Below the pieces are notes generated by a model that was not told the DNA's origin, ran no database searches, and saw nothing but the letters and a program-made list of their open reading frames with translations. A stretch of DNA of 64,000 bases, from contig NZ_FWWY01000001.1 of the NCBI RefSeq assembly GCF_900176145.1, positions 377,517 to 441,516 of the forward strand, in the 5' to 3' direction. Numbering within the stretch: the stretch's first letter is position 1; each line of letters opens with the position of its first letter. This stretch comes from Sulfobacillus thermosulfidooxidans DSM 9293 (lineage in GTDB: Bacteria; Bacillota; Sulfobacillia; Sulfobacillales; Sulfobacillaceae). Made by a program: the position numbers and the translations under genes. Below are positions 9,342 through 18,152 of the stretch, one piece after another.

Positions 9342-10085
9342 TCATTCCCCTTCCCCACCACACACGGCACACTCCTTGCGGGCCGAAAATCGGACAACGC
9401 GTGATTGAGCCCGGTACGCATCATAGGTCCAAATTCGGCCTTGTAAGATATCTCCGGTATGTAACAAGATTTTTAATACTTCTTGCGCTTGAACGGTGCC
9501 AGCCATGCCCACCACGGGTCCCAAAACTCCCGTGACCGCACAATCTTGATCAGCATAGGAACTATCCCCAAAAAGGCACTGCAAACAGGGTTTACCGCCA
9601 TTGACGACATACACTTGGGCTTCATAGCCAATGGCCCCGGCGAACACGACGGGTACATGAGAACGCACACTAAAACGGTTCAACACCGTTCTCGTAATCC
9701 AGTTGTCGAGACCGTCAACAATGACGTCATGCCCTTGTAACAGCTGCTCCGCATTGTCGTCATTCAGGGCAACCGGTTCGATGTGAAACGACGCGTTCGG
9801 TGCGACCTCTTGCAAGTGTTCGCGAGCAGCCTGGACTTTGAGCCGGCCAATATCGGTTGGCCGAAACAAGATTTGCCGTCCTAGATTGTGGGCACTCACC
9901 CGGTCAGGATCATAAAGCGTTAGGTGGCCTACGCCTTGCGCCGCCAGGTATAAAGCTGAGGCGTTACCCAATCCTCCCATGCCAACAATAGCCACACGGC
10001 TTTCCTTGAGCCGTTTAGCCCAAGAAGGCTTGGCATCTGGCAACGATACGAGTCGCCTGACACGGTCTTTATCCGTTATCACCAT
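9342..10085 (-). CDS. thiF: Sulfur-carrier adenylyltransferase ThiF
   Basis: The 247-residue E1-like enzyme shows the ATP-binding 'VAIVGMGGLGNASALYLAAQGVGHLTLYDPDRVSAHNLGRQILF', the 'VDGLDNWITRTVLNRF' region and two zinc CxxC pairs ('KPCLQC' and 'ECAVCGG'). It adenylates the C-terminal glycine of ThiS so that sulfur can be added. The ATG at 10085 follows the thiG stop. A TTG at 10106 would overlap thiG and is less likely. Its position between thiG and thiO supports a thiamine role over the similar MoeB. Confidence 0.92.
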   Translation of the reverse strand: MVITDKDRVRRLVSLPDAKPSWAKRLKESRVAIVGMGGLGNASALYLAAQGVGHLTLYDPDRVSAHNLGRQILFRPTDIGRLKVQAAREHLQEVAPNASFHIEPVALNDDNAEQLLQGHDVIVDGLDNWITRTVLNRFSVRSHVPVVFAGAIGYEAQVYVVNGGKPCLQCLFGDSSYADQDCAVTGVLGPVVGMAGTVQAQEVLKILLHTGDILQGRIWTYDAYRAQSRVVRFSARKECAVCGGEGE

Positions 10086-10089
10086 GATG

Positions 10090-10869
10090 TTATTGACCTG
10101 CAGCAATCATACCCGTTGTGGGAGAAGACGCGACCGCGTCTTGTCTTTTGGGCATCCGTCCTGCTTCAAAACCTAAACGGCCCGCCTCTACAGCCCATTT
10201 CATCGCTTGGGCCATCATCACGGGGTCCCCTGCTTGGGCTATTGCTGTATTAATCAGAACCGCATCGGCTCCGTTTTCCATGGCAAGACAGGCATCTTGC
10301 GGACTACCAATGCCGGCATCAACGATGACAGGCACTGACACCCGCTGTTTGAATCGGCGTACGGCCTCGACATCCAAGACACCTTGACCCGATCCAATCG
10401 GCGAACCCAAGGGCATGATGGCATGGGCTCCCGCTTTATCGAGATATTTGGCCAAAACCGGATCCGGGGTGGTATAAACCATCACCGTAAAACCCTCTTG
10501 CACTAACACTTTGGTCGCTTCCAAGGTTTCAATCGGATCAGGCCATAATAACTCTTGATCGCCAATAATCTCCAATTTAACTAGGGTGCCAATGCCCGCG
10601 GCTTTCGCCAAATGCGCTACGGCAATGGCCTCTTTCGCCGTGTAACAGCCAGCCGTATTCGGTAAAATCCGTACGTTCTTAGGAATAAAATCGAGTAAGG
10701 ACGGTTCGCTGGGATTGTCTAAATTCACCCGCCGCAGTGCTACGGTAACGAGTTCGGTTCCCGATGCGACAATCGCATCGCGCATCAGGTCAAAAGTTTG
10801 ATATTTTCCCGTTCCGACAATCAAACGGGATCTAAAAGTATATTCCCCAATTTGCAAAACATTCCCCAT
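10090..10869 (-). CDS. thiG: Thiazole synthase ThiG
   Basis: This 259-residue TIM-barrel protein matches ThiG throughout: 'YTFRSRLIVGTGKY', 'ILPNTAGCYTAKEA', the Schiff-base lysine in 'LVKLEIIGD', 'IMPLGSPIGSGQGV' and 'PVIVDAGIGSPQDACLAMENGADAVLINTAIAQA'. It condenses 1-deoxyxylulose-5-phosphate, dehydroglycine and ThiS thiocarboxylate into the thiazole phosphate. It lies three bases after thiS. The length is typical of the family. Confidence 0.97.
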   Translation of the reverse strand: MGNVLQIGEYTFRSRLIVGTGKYQTFDLMRDAIVASGTELVTVALRRVNLDNPSEPSLLDFIPKNVRILPNTAGCYTAKEAIAVAHLAKAAGIGTLVKLEIIGDQELLWPDPIETLEATKVLVQEGFTVMVYTTPDPVLAKYLDKAGAHAIMPLGSPIGSGQGVLDVEAVRRFKQRVSVPVIVDAGIGSPQDACLAMENGADAVLINTAIAQAGDPVMMAQAMKWAVEAGRLGFEAGRMPKRQDAVASSPTTGMIAAGQ

Positions 10870-10872
10870 GTC

Positions 10873-11073
10873 TTAACCCCCTCCGACAAATCGTACAATT
10901 TCCACGGTATGACTCTCTTGCACCTGGGCCTGGTCGAAATCCGTACGGCCAATAATTTCGCCATTGACCATCACGGCGACGGTTTGATGATCCACTCCTA
11001 AGACATCTAACATCTCTTTGACGGTTCGAACATTTGGCAAGTCACGCGGTTCTCCATTGATAATCAGTCGCAT
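10873..11073 (-). CDS. thiS: Sulfur carrier protein ThiS
   Basis: This 66-residue ubiquitin-fold protein begins 'MRLIINGEPRDLP' and ends in the Gly-Gly tail ('RFVGGG') that ThiF adenylates and that carries the thiocarboxylate for ThiG. A CAGGAGG ribosome site precedes the ATG. Its start overlaps the end of the preceding TenI/ThiE-like gene by ten bases, so translation of the two is probably coupled. Confidence 0.95.
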   Translation of the reverse strand: MRLIINGEPRDLPNVRTVKEMLDVLGVDHQTVAVMVNGEIIGRTDFDQAQVQESHTVEIVRFVGGG

Positions 11074-11681
11074 GGTGTACCTCCTGGTGAGTTCGGGTAC
11101 GAAGATCGTAAATGGCTTTTAATCTTTTCACACGCGGCAATCGGATTGGCCTCATACCACAAGCCATCAGACAAGCAGACACCATAAATTCCTATTCCTT
11201 GGAATGCTTGAACATTGTCTTGGTTAATGCCCCCAATAACGAGAACAGGGGCACTGGCTTGATGGATAATTTGGCGCAGATCCGACCAGGACCGGGGAGC
11301 CAAACCCGGTTTGGATGTGGAGACAAAAGCGTGACCCCACAGATAATAGTCCGCTCCTTGGTGATAAGCTAACTCGTCAAGGGTATGCACAGACGCCATA
11401 ATGGGCTTATGCCAAATGGAGCGCAATGATGCGGCCGGGGCAGAATTTGCAGGCAGTGCCAACCCATCGGCTGGTAAAGAAAGCGCCACCGAAACGTAGG
11501 AATTAATCCACAGCGGAAGACCCGGAGCCATTTCGCGGATTTTTAAGGCCGTGCTCTTTACGGAAGGAGCGAGCCCTTCTTTATCGCGCACAATGAGACC
11601 ATCAAGAATGCCTTGCAAACTGGGCAATATGGACCACGCACTATGAGGAAACCGCGGTACATCGATTACGCCAATTACCAT
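11064..11681 (-). CDS. TenI/ThiE-like thiazole tautomerase or thiamine phosphate synthase
   Basis: The 205-residue TIM-barrel protein is a diverged ThiE/TenI family member: 'ILDGLIVRDKE', 'GLALPANS', 'MASVHTLDELAYHQGADYYLWGHAFVSTSKPGLAPRSWSDLRQI' and 'APVLVIGGINQDNVQAFQ'. As first gene of a thiazole-only operon and lacking the strong ThiE diphosphate motifs, it is more likely TenI, which aromatises the thiazole product. A ThiE role cannot be excluded. It lies directly downstream of the TPP riboswitch and its terminator. Confidence 0.8.
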   Translation of the reverse strand: MVIGVIDVPRFPHSAWSILPSLQGILDGLIVRDKEGLAPSVKSTALKIREMAPGLPLWINSYVSVALSLPADGLALPANSAPAASLRSIWHKPIMASVHTLDELAYHQGADYYLWGHAFVSTSKPGLAPRSWSDLRQIIHQASAPVLVIGGINQDNVQAFQGIGIYGVCLSDGLWYEANPIAACEKIKSHLRSSYPNSPGGTPCD

Positions 11682-11699
11682 CTCATACCCGCCCCAAAT

Positions 11700-11723
11700 A
11701 AAAAAATCCGCATGCGAGCGGAC
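11700..11723 (-). terminator. Expression-platform terminator of the TPP riboswitch
   Basis: Read leftward, GTCCGC pairs with GCGGAT around a six-base loop and is followed at once by a run of T residues (complement of the A-run at 11700-11706). It lies between the aptamer and the first thi gene, so TPP binding is expected to favour termination here. Confidence 0.7.
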
Positions 11724-11730
11724 AACACTC

Positions 11731-11812
11731 GCTTCCCTACGATGGTGCTAACCATATCAGGTTCGAAGGGTACGGCTTATGCCGTTCTCAGTCCCTTTAA
11801 GGACACCCCTAG
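11731..11812 (-). promoter_or_regulatory. TPP (THI-box) riboswitch of the thi operon
   Basis: On the minus strand the RNA starts AGGGGTGTCC, continues through ACTGAGA, then ACCCTTCGAACCTGAT, then ATGGTTAGCACCATCGTAGGGAAG. These are the conserved blocks of the TPP aptamer, in order and with normal spacing. It controls tenI-thiS-thiG-thiF-thiO. The downstream terminator suggests transcriptional control with repression by thiamine diphosphate. Confidence 0.95.
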
Positions 11813-11907
11813 CGATCATTTGATGATATTTTTGGTTTCAGCCGTTCCATGCTTTTTCTACAGAAGTCCCTTTATGCTTTCGGTGAAGACAGGAATGGCT
11901 TGCATTC

Positions 11908-11937
11908 ATGATGGCCTGAATCACAACGAAATGTCAA
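11908..11937 (-). promoter_or_regulatory. Probable promoter of the thi operon
   Basis: On the minus strand a perfect -35 TTGACA (11937-11932) is followed after 18 bases by CATCAT (11913-11908), a four-of-six -10 match. This would start the transcript about 90 bases before the TPP aptamer. Confidence 0.5.
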
Positions 11938-11992
11938 GGGGCTTTAAAAAATTGTTGACGACAGACTATCCTCAGGACCAGGAAAGTCGCGA

Positions 11993-13405
11993 TTATGATG
12001 ATGTCTCATACTCCGCGGTAGACAATCCCATTTGTTGGCCAAAGGTTTGCGCCATGTCTTTCGCTTGTTTTACCCGGTCCGGCATCCCTACTCCCCCTTC
12101 GAAAGCTCCCAGCACAAAGAGTCCTGGGAAGGAGGCAAGATACTGATGCAGCTCAGCAATTCGCTCAAGATGCCCCACCACATATTGCGGCATGCCCTTA
12201 GGAATACGAAATACCCGCAAATATTTAGGAGGGTGTTGAATGTGCATAGTGCGCTCAATTTCACGATAAAACAGCTGCGTTAATGTGTCGTCATCATACT
12301 CCAAAATATTTTCTGTGGACCGTCCATAAAAGGCCCGCAACACAAATAGGGGTGCCACGTGCGGATAATGCCACTTTGAAGACACCCAGGTTACCGCCGT
12401 CATGCGCAAGTCAGCTTGTTTAGGCACCAAAAACCCCGTCTTATCCGTTTTCACGGGAATATCGGCGGGATCATAAGCTGCCCCAATCACAGCGAGATTC
12501 GCATACGGAATATTTTGCAAAATCGTTTGGGCTTCATGGGGTAAAAAGGCTAGGATTTGCGCACTGGCATAAGCCGGAATCGTCATGATGACCGCATCAT
12601 ATTCACCCTGGCGCTTGGCGGAAATAACCGACCACTTCTGATGGGATGCCGGTTCAATGCGCTCGACAGGTTCCGATAACAGCACCTGAGTGCGTGAAAG
12701 CGCCGCGGCCAGACTATGAATGATTTGCTCCAGCCCCCGGTCAACCGTCAAAAAAGCACTATGATAGCGTTGCACAAATTCGTTGGGAGCTGGTGGAATG
12801 CGCCGCTTTGATCCCAAATAAACAGAACGCGCTTGTTGTTCCGCAGCTAACAGATGAGGAAACGTGGCCTTTAAACTCATCTGGTCAATATCCCCAGCAA
12901 ATATTCCCGACAACATCGGTGCTGCGAGCCGGTCTACGATTTGATTGCCAAAACGTCGCCGAAGGAAATGGCCAAGCGATTGGTCCGTGGTTGGCCCTTT
13001 GCTCATAATAAAATCTTTGGCTAACGCTATTTTTCCCGTTAACGAAAGCAAGGGACTCGTTAACACCGGTTTGGCTTTAGTCGGCACACCCGTTTGAATG
13101 CCGTCGGGAATGGGATAATATCGATCTCGCCAAAATACATAAGCACCGCGAACGCGCGGATTGGTCCCAATTAAATGCGGCCCTAATCCGACCTTTTCAC
13201 ACAATTCCACAAGATCTGGCTTTGTCGCTAGGAAGGAATCTGGCCCTTTCTCCAACACAATATCATGGTCGGTATCGGTACGCACCCATCCGCCCAACTG
13301 ATCTCCGGCTTCGAATAAATCCATTGTCACATTCGGGTAATACTGCTCTAGATAATATGCCGCAGAAAGTCCCGTTAATCCCCCGCCTACCAATGCAACA
13401 CGCAT
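11993..13405 (-). CDS. hemY: Coproporphyrinogen/protoporphyrinogen oxidase HemY
   Basis: The 470-residue flavoenzyme starts MRVALVGGGLTGLSAAYYLE, the FAD-binding motif. It then shows 'GGWVRTDTDHDIVLEKGPDSFLATKP', typical of HemY, and the C-terminal 'GLFVLGAFEGGVGMPDRVKQA'. In Firmicutes this enzyme oxidises coproporphyrinogen III to coproporphyrin III (CgoX). It is third in hemE-hemH-hemY, the Bacillus order, starting eight bases after the hemH stop. Two adjacent ATGs exist; the second (13405) fits GAGG eight bases upstream. The frame is open further upstream but overlaps hemH and is not needed. Confidence 0.93.
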   Translation of the reverse strand: MRVALVGGGLTGLSAAYYLEQYYPNVTMDLFEAGDQLGGWVRTDTDHDIVLEKGPDSFLATKPDLVELCEKVGLGPHLIGTNPRVRGAYVFWRDRYYPIPDGIQTGVPTKAKPVLTSPLLSLTGKIALAKDFIMSKGPTTDQSLGHFLRRRFGNQIVDRLAAPMLSGIFAGDIDQMSLKATFPHLLAAEQQARSVYLGSKRRIPPAPNEFVQRYHSAFLTVDRGLEQIIHSLAAALSRTQVLLSEPVERIEPASHQKWSVISAKRQGEYDAVIMTIPAYASAQILAFLPHEAQTILQNIPYANLAVIGAAYDPADIPVKTDKTGFLVPKQADLRMTAVTWVSSKWHYPHVAPLFVLRAFYGRSTENILEYDDDTLTQLFYREIERTMHIQHPPKYLRVFRIPKGMPQYVVGHLERIAELHQYLASFPGLFVLGAFEGGVGMPDRVKQAKDMAQTFGQQMGLSTAEYETSS

Positions 13406-13415
13406 CATGCCTTCC

Positions 13416-14336
13416 TCACTCCAATTGAGACGTCTCCATAACGAGATGTGCCAACATCTCCAGAAACTTCGGGTCATCATTAAATGACGCGGTTCTTTCC
13501 ATATGTACTCCGAGGTCTTGAGCGACTTGTTGGCACTCAATATCCAAATCATAGAGTACTTCGAGATGATCTGAGACAAATCCTATCGGACAGATTAAGA
13601 CGTGGTAGTAACCTTCACTGGCCAACTGGCGAACCGTATCGACAATGTCAGGTCCCATCCACGGTTCCTTAGTTCTGCCGGCACTTTGCCATGCGTAGCG
13701 GTAACGCGTGATACCGCACGCTTCAGCAACCAATTCCCCGCTTTGTCGCAGTTCTGTCGGATACGGATCGCCCTTTTGGTAGATTGTCTGCGGTAAGCTA
13801 TGTGCCGTAAAGATCGTCACCAAATCAGCTTGCTCGTCGGGCGAAAATTTCTCCCGTGCTTTGAGAACACGGTGCGCAACGAGATCGATAAAGCGGCAAT
13901 TTTGATACCACGATGAAATGCCTCGCCAGGGCAAAGACAGATTATGGCGGGCCAGTGACTCTCTAATCTCGTCAAAATATTCCCCAACACTCATAGTCGA
14001 ATAATGCGGGGCCAACACTAGGGCGACAAAGCGTTCGATACCCGCACGCGCCATGTCCAAGATGGCCTCGTCGATAAATGGCGGTGAATGTTTTAAACCG
14101 AGAAATACCTGAAATGACTCTCCTGCCATTACATTTAATGCCTCTTGGAGCCCTGCCGCCTGCTTTTGAGTAATGGCTGTAAGCGGCGAAAATCCGCCAA
14201 TGGCTTCATAGCGCATCCGCAAATTTTCTAACTGCTCGGGACTTGGCGCACGCCCATGACGAATATGTGTGTAATAGCGCAGTAAGTCATCTGGATCCTG
14301 AGCTGACCCGTACGCCATCACCAAGACACCCATCAC
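13416..14336 (-). CDS. hemH: Ferrochelatase (coproporphyrin type)
   Basis: The 306-residue enzyme has the family opening 'GVLVMAYGSAQDPDDLLRYYTHIRHGR' and the catalytic 'TIFTAHSLPQTIYQKGDPYP', whose histidine binds the incoming iron. It also has 'ICPIGFVSDHLEVLYDLDIECQQVA', with the conserved H and E pair. It inserts Fe2+ into coproporphyrin III in the Gram-positive route. AAGGAG lies ten bases before a GTG at 14336; an ATG one codon later is the alternative. It sits between hemE and hemY. No hemQ (chdC) is present in the window. Confidence 0.93.
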   Translation of the reverse strand: MMGVLVMAYGSAQDPDDLLRYYTHIRHGRAPSPEQLENLRMRYEAIGGFSPLTAITQKQAAGLQEALNVMAGESFQVFLGLKHSPPFIDEAILDMARAGIERFVALVLAPHYSTMSVGEYFDEIRESLARHNLSLPWRGISSWYQNCRFIDLVAHRVLKAREKFSPDEQADLVTIFTAHSLPQTIYQKGDPYPTELRQSGELVAEACGITRYRYAWQSAGRTKEPWMGPDIVDTVRQLASEGYYHVLICPIGFVSDHLEVLYDLDIECQQVAQDLGVHMERTASFNDDPKFLEMLAHLVMETSQLE

Positions 14337-14381
14337 CCCGCATCATCTCCTTGCCATGACATGTCAAATGATAAGGACGCT

Positions 14382-15425
14382 TCATAGTTCATTTGCTTGA
14401 TAAGGATATTCATGTACGAGTTGGACTAAGCGCTTAAGATCGTCAGCATTAGCGGCTGGCGGAACACCATGTCCTAAATTAAAAATATACCGAGAATCAT
14501 GAGCCATCATTGTCAAAATATGAGTGGCCTGATCGGCGATAACCTCCCACGAGGATAACAGAGCAACCGGATCTAAATTGCCTTGGAGGGTAATGTCCTT
14601 TCCTAATTGCCTACGAACTTGGGATAAGGGCACGCGCCAATCAATCCCCAACACACTGGCTCCCGCTTGTTTCATTAAGGGCAATAGCGCTGCTGTACCG
14701 GTTCCAAAATAAATAGTGGGCACCTGGAACTTCTCTAATTGCGCAAAAATATACTGCATGACCGGCAGCACAAAAGTTGCATAGTCGTTTACGCTCAGCG
14801 TCCCAATCCAGCTGTCAAAGATTTGCACGGCCTGGACACCGTGGCGAATTTGGGCACTTAAATGTTCGACAATGCCTTCAGCTAATCGCATCATGAGATC
14901 GTGCCACAATGCCGGTTGTTCCCACATCATTTTTTTTGTATTTTCATATTGCTTAGAGGGACCGCCCTCAATAATGTAACTCGCTAAGGTAAAGGGTGCT
15001 CCTGCAAAGCCGATGAGGGGAATCGGATCAATGCGTGCACAAATGCGTTCGATACTCGAAAAAACTTCGGGGAGATCCTCTTCAGGTCGTAGCGGGTGTA
15101 ACCGGGCTAAATCTTTTGCAGAACGAATCGGCTGCGCAATCACAGGCCCTTTATGTTCTTGGATATCAAAATCAATTCCCATCGGTCCCAAGGGAATCAT
15201 GATATCCGAAAATAATATCGCGGCGTCGACGCCTAATTCTTCGACCGGCCGGCAGGTGACTTCGGTAATAACGTCTTCCGAATGAGCCATTTCTAAAAAC
15301 GAATATTGCTCACGCAATTGACGGTATCCAGCCTGATAGCGACCGGCTTGACGCATAAACCAGACGGGAATGGCATCATGAGGTTTTCCCCAACAGGCAT
15401 CAATAAATCGGCTCGCGTGACTCAC
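14382..15425 (-). CDS. hemE: Uroporphyrinogen decarboxylase
   Basis: The 347-residue enzyme contains the N-terminal signature 'PVWFMRQAGRYQAGYRQLR', 'DAAILFSDIMIPLGPMGIDFD' with the catalytic aspartate, and 'LGHGVPPAANADDLKRLVQLV' near the end. It decarboxylates uroporphyrinogen III to coproporphyrinogen III. The start is placed at a GTG (15425) because AAGGAGG lies ten bases upstream; earlier in-frame TTG/ATG codons lie before that ribosome site. It is the first gene of the haem operon. Confidence 0.95.
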   Translation of the reverse strand: MSHASRFIDACWGKPHDAIPVWFMRQAGRYQAGYRQLREQYSFLEMAHSEDVITEVTCRPVEELGVDAAILFSDIMIPLGPMGIDFDIQEHKGPVIAQPIRSAKDLARLHPLRPEEDLPEVFSSIERICARIDPIPLIGFAGAPFTLASYIIEGGPSKQYENTKKMMWEQPALWHDLMMRLAEGIVEHLSAQIRHGVQAVQIFDSWIGTLSVNDYATFVLPVMQYIFAQLEKFQVPTIYFGTGTAALLPLMKQAGASVLGIDWRVPLSQVRRQLGKDITLQGNLDPVALLSSWEVIADQATHILTMMAHDSRYIFNLGHGVPPAANADDLKRLVQLVHEYPYQANEL

Positions 15426-15458
15426 CCCTGTTGTTCCTCCTTCTGGCATGTTCAAGCT

Positions 15459-15464
15459 ATTATA
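15459..15464 (-). promoter_or_regulatory. -10 box of the hem operon
   Basis: A perfect TATAAT lies on the minus strand about 34 bases before the hemE GTG and just after the amtB terminator. No good -35 hexamer is visible: the position 17 bases upstream falls in the terminator stem. Confidence 0.5.
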
Positions 15465-15474
15465 GCATAATGAA

Positions 15475-15503
15475 GCGCGCTCTCTTCATGGGAAGAGGCG
15501 CGC
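15475..15503 (-). terminator. Terminator after amtB
   Basis: GCGCGC plus CTCTTC pairs with GAAGAG plus GCGCGC around a four-base loop, with one bulged base, giving a 12-pair GC-rich stem. It follows the amtB stop and directly precedes the hem -10 box. Confidence 0.7.
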
Positions 15504-15527
15504 TCGAGCTTACGTGATAAACTGGAA

Positions 15528-16898
15528 TTAATACGTTTCTGCGACTTGGGGTTCACCGGCCAGTACAGATTCTTCTTCGGGTTCCTGGGACACTTCCCCA
15601 TGAATCGCCATGTCGCCTTCGGCCAATTGTTTGTCAGCCACCCGCAAGGGAACAATCAAGCCAATGACTTTCAAAATCCCCCATGTCATTAAGCCGTCAT
15701 ACACTACAATCACCAGCAACGCTTCGATTTGCACAAGCACTTGGTGGGGATTGCCGTAAATCAAACCGGTAACCGAAACACCTTGACCCACTTTCTTCGA
15801 TAAATATTCAAACATATTGGGGTCCGCAAAGACTCCCGTGAGGATTCCGCCGAGGGCTCCAGCCACAGCGTGCGTGTGGAAAACGCCTAGCGTGTCGTCC
15901 ACTTTCCGGAATAGTTTGGTTTGGCCTAACTTGTTCATGCTAAGCCACGGCACAAATCCGGCCGCCACCCCGATGGCCAGTGCCCCGTACCCATTGACAT
16001 ACCCAGCGGCTGGGGTAATGGCCACCAAGCCACAAACCATACCATTAATAGCTCCCACTAACGAGGGTTTTGATGTCGCCCACATGTCCATAATCATCCA
16101 CGTTACCAAGGCCACACCTGCGGCTAAGTTGGTGTTTAAGACAGCTGCCGCTGCATCCGCGTTAGCAAAGTAGGGGTCTCCACCATTGAAACCGTTCCAT
16201 CCTAACCATAGAATTCCGGCACCTGCTAACGCGACTAAGAGGTTATTCGGATTGAAATTTTTGCGATCTTGCATTAAGCGAGGTCCCACAACGGCTGCGG
16301 CCACGAAACCGGAAATACCAGCGGCCACGTGAATCACGTAACCTCCACTGTAGTCCACCGCCCCTAATTGTGAAAGCCAGCCACCGCCCCACAACATAAA
16401 GGCGTTCACGCTGTACACCAAGGTTGACCAAACCGGAACAAAGAGCATCCATGCTTTGAAATTCATACGTCCCAAGACGCCGCCAGCTAAAATTGCGGGA
16501 GTAATGGCTGCAAACACAAACTGGAAGTATACTAACGTCGATCCGGGGAACTGAAACGGCGGCATAGCACCGGATACTAGCGGTACAGACGCTTGACCTT
16601 GTTCATACAAACTCCCCAAAATTGGATGGGGTACTCCGACCATAGCTCCTAAAATGCCCGGCCCCAGTTTAAGAGGAGTTCCAAAACCCATACTATATCC
16701 AAACAACACCCACGAAACTAACACAATGGAAAAAGCGTAAAGAACCATAAAAGCGGAATTGACAGCCCATTTTTTCTTGACAATACCACCATATAAAATT
16801 GCTAAACCTGGCACACTCATCAACCCGACAAACGTCGCGGCCGTGAGCTGCCAAGAGTTATCGCCTGTGTTCAAATAGGAAGGGGATGGAATGTACAT
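15528..16898 (-). CDS. amtB: Ammonium transporter AmtB
   Basis: The 456-residue protein has 11 hydrophobic segments and characteristic Amt motifs: 'VPGLAILYGGIVKKKWAVNSAF', 'FVFAAITPAILAGGVLGRMNF', 'DYSGGYVIHVAAGISGFVAA' and 'DDTLGVFHTHAVAGALGGILTGVFA', the last carrying pore histidines. It conducts ammonium across the membrane. The C-terminal tail is acidic ('EEESVLAGE'). No glnB/glnK partner is adjacent, unlike the usual pairing. GAGGAG precedes the ATG. Confidence 0.95.
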   Translation of the reverse strand: MYIPSPSYLNTGDNSWQLTAATFVGLMSVPGLAILYGGIVKKKWAVNSAFMVLYAFSIVLVSWVLFGYSMGFGTPLKLGPGILGAMVGVPHPILGSLYEQGQASVPLVSGAMPPFQFPGSTLVYFQFVFAAITPAILAGGVLGRMNFKAWMLFVPVWSTLVYSVNAFMLWGGGWLSQLGAVDYSGGYVIHVAAGISGFVAAAVVGPRLMQDRKNFNPNNLLVALAGAGILWLGWNGFNGGDPYFANADAAAAVLNTNLAAGVALVTWMIMDMWATSKPSLVGAINGMVCGLVAITPAAGYVNGYGALAIGVAAGFVPWLSMNKLGQTKLFRKVDDTLGVFHTHAVAGALGGILTGVFADPNMFEYLSKKVGQGVSVTGLIYGNPHQVLVQIEALLVIVVYDGLMTWGILKVIGLIVPLRVADKQLAEGDMAIHGEVSQEPEEESVLAGEPQVAETY

Positions 16899-17346
16899 TG
16901 GCTTACTCCTCTCAAAAAAACGTTAACCAATATTGCTGAAAAATTATGCATCTGCACGTATGAATATCGGACTATGGTAATGTTACACAACGAAACCGAA
17001 AAAATCAATATATCTGACACGGTTTCAACAAATATTTCTCACATAACTGGCAAATAATCCTTAACACCTTACATAATTTATGAGCAAATCGCCTTGTTGG
17101 TACCGTAACTGGTCTTACATATCTTCCAATTTGATGTTGTGGAATACGGGTTTTGTCTTTCCCTATCACTTCTCATTTCGTGCATCCATCTCTGTACGAC
17201 AAAACGTAAACTTTAGTGATTAGGTGATTGATGTGATTTGCATCCGAAGTTCAAGACATGATTTGGTCCATCCAAAATGGAAACGACATCTCGATGTAAC
17301 AACCATAGCGTCTTAAGATCCGAAAACGTCACATAAGGGGGAATAA
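16899..17346. other. Intergenic region between amtB and a divergent lipoprotein gene
   Basis: This 448-base AT-rich stretch should hold both divergent promoters. I see the ribosome sites at its ends but no clear coding frame, riboswitch or transposon remnant. A half-site resembling a GlnR/TnrA box occurs around 17030-17045 but its second half does not match, so no nitrogen-regulation site is claimed. Confidence 0.5.
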
Positions 17347-17919
17347 GTGGTGAGACATAAATGGTTATCTGTGGTGACCGCCAGTGGAGTACTAAGTTTG
17401 ATTATCGCAGGGTGTGGCCAAAGTCAGGCCCAAGGCTCTTCAGGACATCCTACCGCACAAACCGTGGTCGATATCAAAACAGCCATGGTTAAGGGGCATA
17501 ATGAGCCCGTTCTAACCAATGCCAAAGGGGATACCCTTTACTATTTCACCAAAGACACCGCTTCTCATTCTGCATGCACGGGGAGCTGTGCGCTGATTTG
17601 GCCTCCCTTATTGGCTAAAAACGGAATTTCTGCTCCCGCGTCCATTAAAAGTCATTTTTCGATACTTCACGATCCTAATGGTCCTCAGGTGGAATATAAT
17701 GGGCACTTGCTTTACCGCTACTCTGGCGATACGGGACCTTTACAAACTCATGGAGAAGGGTTATTTGGCGCCTGGTTTGTCGCTACACCGCATCTCGGTC
17801 AAACAGGATCCCAGATGAGCTCACATTCGCCGTCAATGATGTCTAATTCCCCGTCGTCCTCGTCCTATTCGTATCCATCCTCATCATCTTCATCGTCCGG
17901 TTCCGGTTATGGCTATTAA
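17347..17919 (+). CDS. Secreted lipoprotein with COG4315 repeats
   Basis: The 190-residue protein has a lipoprotein signal ending 'LSLIIAGC'. Two copies of the Lipoprotein_15 (PF03640) type repeat follow: 'GDTLYYFTKDTASHSACTGSCALIWPPLLA' and 'GHLLYRYSGDTGPLQTHGEGLFGAWF'. The family is extracytoplasmic and of unknown function. The tail (~150-190) is almost entirely Ser/Pro/Tyr/Gly and looks like a flexible linker or wall-spanning stalk. The start is GTG behind AAGGGGG; a second GTG follows directly. A good terminator lies downstream. Confidence 0.8.
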   Translation: MVRHKWLSVVTASGVLSLIIAGCGQSQAQGSSGHPTAQTVVDIKTAMVKGHNEPVLTNAKGDTLYYFTKDTASHSACTGSCALIWPPLLAKNGISAPASIKSHFSILHDPNGPQVEYNGHLLYRYSGDTGPLQTHGEGLFGAWFVATPHLGQTGSQMSSHSPSMMSNSPSSSSYSYPSSSSSSSGSGYGY

Positions 17920-17945
17920 GAGAAGACCTCTTTGCTAAGAAAGAT

Positions 17946-17986
17946 GGCAGGCTAACATCCTCTACAGGGTGCCGACCTGCCTTTTT
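17946..17986 (+). terminator. Intrinsic terminator after the COG4315 lipoprotein
   Basis: GGCAGG (17946-17951) pairs with CCTGCC (17976-17981). An inner CATCC/GGGTG stem extends the hairpin, and TTTTT follows. Confidence 0.8.
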
Positions 17987-18152
17987 CGTTTGAGATCTCG
18001 ATCGTCTGAAACACTCGTTAATCTGAGGGACGGCCGTGATTCCCCAAGGAGCCGTGTTCATCACACAGACTAACTCCCTTATCCCACATTGCTTCACGTG
18101 TCGCTTTGATCTCTTGACCATTTGCTGATATGTCGGTGTAAGGGATTTTTCT

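Noticed and set aside
17030-17046. GlnR/TnrA-like site near amtB
   Set aside because: Only the left half matches TGTNAN7TNACA; the right half fails at conserved positions.
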